Assembly (NCBI GenBank): GCA_003154055.1
Contig: PMCH01000315.1
Span: 4,010 to 9,986 of the forward strand
Length of the DNA stretch: 5,977 nt
Direction: 5' to 3'
Source of the DNA: Acidobacteriaceae bacterium
Lineage (GTDB): Bacteria > Acidobacteriota > Terriglobia > Terriglobales > Acidobacteriaceae
The notes beneath the pieces were generated by a model that worked only from the letters and a program-made list of their open reading frames with translations, made no database searches and was not told the origin of the DNA. The position numbers and the translations under genes are program-made. Positions 5,347-5,977 of this stretch are shown one piece after another; positions within the stretch are counted from its first letter, which is position 1; each line of letters opens with the position of its first letter.

Positions 5347-5763
5347 TCAGCGACCGTTCTCCCCCGAATATTCAAACGAGTTCATCATCGTCTCTTCAAT
5401 CCGCACTTTATCCAGATGCGCTTTCCCGAACCCACGCTCCACAATTTCGTAAATCGCAATGCACAGATTCTCCGTGGTAGGCACATTTTTTGCGAATTCT
5501 TGCAGCCGGTTCAAATTCTGGTGGTCGTAGCGTTCCAGGATTTCCCGGTGCACAAACCCGTCCAGGTCCACCAGGTTGCAGACCATCCCGGTGCGGTCGT
5601 CCACCGGCCCGCTCACGGTGATCTCGACGATATAGTTGTGCCCGTGCCCGTGCTGGTTATTGCACTTGCCGTAGGTTGACCGATTCTGTTCCTCCGACAG
5701 CTCGTCGCTGTGCAGACGGTGCGAAGCGGAGAACATGTAGCGCCGGGTCAGGTGGGCCTTCAT
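5347..5763 (-). CDS. 6-pyruvoyl-tetrahydropterin synthase / QueD (6-carboxytetrahydropterin synthase) family protein, complete copy
   Basis: A 138-residue enzyme of the T-fold PTPS/QueD family acting on 7,8-dihydroneopterin triphosphate. Zinc ligands are His15 (FSASHRL), His40 and His42. The catalytic thiol is Cys34 in YGKCNNQHGHGHNY (31-44). The Asp80-His81 pair sits in DHQNLN, PTTENL is at 95-100, and Glu124 is the probable pterin anchor. Spacing Cys-x5-HGHNY follows the eukaryotic-type PTPS (PTPS-II) pattern, but His38 also creates a Cys-x3-HGH reading like QueD, so the subfamily is uncertain. Its ATG overlaps the stop of the upstream paralogue (ATGA, 5760-5763), and GGTGA lies just before, indicating translational coupling. 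It is followed by folE. The region 57-68 (RTGMVCNLVDLD) matches the family's T-G-M-V-x-D/N-L-x-D-L motif with Asn63 where Asp is common. Automated pipelines would probably label it queD. Confidence 0.9.
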   Translation of the reverse strand: MKAHLTRRYMFSASHRLHSDELSEEQNRSTYGKCNNQHGHGHNYIVEITVSGPVDDRTGMVCNLVDLDGFVHREILERYDHQNLNRLQEFAKNVPTTENLCIAIYEIVERGFGKAHLDKVRIEETMMNSFEYSGENGR

Positions 5764-5977
5764 ACTTCACCGTAGAAATCCACAAACAGGTCGGGCGTCT
5801 CGTATACCCGGACGCGATGCAGTTGGGCTGCCTTCAACTTGGGCGCCAGCCGCTGCCAGATCGCAATCGCCAGGTTCTCGGTCGTCGGAATCCGCGTAAA
5901 GAATTCGGGCACTTCCTTGTTGAGGTGGCGGTGGTCGAGCGCATCCAGCACTTCCCTGCCCATGATGTCCTTGAGTT
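5760..5977 (-). CDS. Second 6-pyruvoyl-tetrahydropterin synthase / QueD family protein, C-terminal part (5' truncated by window)
   Basis: The frame is open to the window edge, so the 71 visible residues are the C-terminal half of a family usually 120-145 long. Visible landmarks are LDHRHLN with the catalytic Asp-His pair, VPEF, PTTENLAIAIWQRL, and RVRVYETPD with the pterin-binding Glu, ending FYGEV. The stretch LDH-x2-LN-x2-VP-x-F through TTEN to VRVYET follows the animal PTPS pattern closely, as I remember it. The zinc ligands and catalytic Cys lie outside the window, so it is not possible to say whether this copy is active. It is a paralogue of the next gene (shared DH-x-x-LN, PTTENL and a terminal Glu) but clearly diverged from it. 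Its TGA overlaps the next ATG by the ATGA arrangement. The in-frame ATG at 5963 is internal. Confidence 0.9.
   Translation of the reverse strand, partial: LKDIMGREVLDALDHRHLNKEVPEFFTRIPTTENLAIAIWQRLAPKLKAAQLHRVRVYETPDLFVDFYGEV

Overview
The window is a compact, GC-rich bacterial chromosomal segment with short intergenic gaps (all under 120 bp). No mobile element, CRISPR array, rRNA or tRNA gene was seen. The gene set and the style of the small uncharacterised proteins suggest an Acidobacteriota (Terriglobia-like) genome. That is an inference from remembered gene content and needs a database search.

Left part, + strand: the 3' end of miaB (tRNA A37 methylthiotransferase), then a bifunctional-nuclease (BFN/DUF151) family gene 23 bp downstream with a strong Shine-Dalgarno. 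After a 118-bp gap comes an unrecognised 103-residue protein. Middle part: truB (tRNA pseudouridine-55 synthase) on the - strand, divergent from a rhomboid intramembrane protease on the + strand. They share a 106-bp gap full of AT-rich heptamer repeats.

Right part, all - strand, read from the right edge leftwards: a truncated 6-pyruvoyl-tetrahydropterin synthase (PTPS/QueD) homologue; a second complete PTPS/QueD homologue overlapping it by ATGA; folE (GTP cyclohydrolase I); a classical short-chain dehydrogenase; and a small membrane protein. FolE makes 7,8-dihydroneopterin triphosphate, the substrate of PTPS/QueD enzymes, so at least these three genes form one pathway. If the PTPS proteins are of the tetrahydrobiopterin type, the SDR could be a sepiapterin-reductase-like last step. 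If they are QueD, the run feeds queuosine and deazapurine synthesis, and the window becomes a collection of tRNA-modification genes (miaB, truB, folE/queD).

The most distinctive non-coding signal is that three separate gaps carry three different imperfect tandem repeats, each with a 7-bp period: TAATTGG-type, GTCGTTG-type and AGCTGAT-type. They resemble the short tandemly repeated repetitive (STRR) heptamers known from cyanobacteria. No clearly new biological system is visible. The tandem PTPS pair and the heptamer repeats most deserve a second look.
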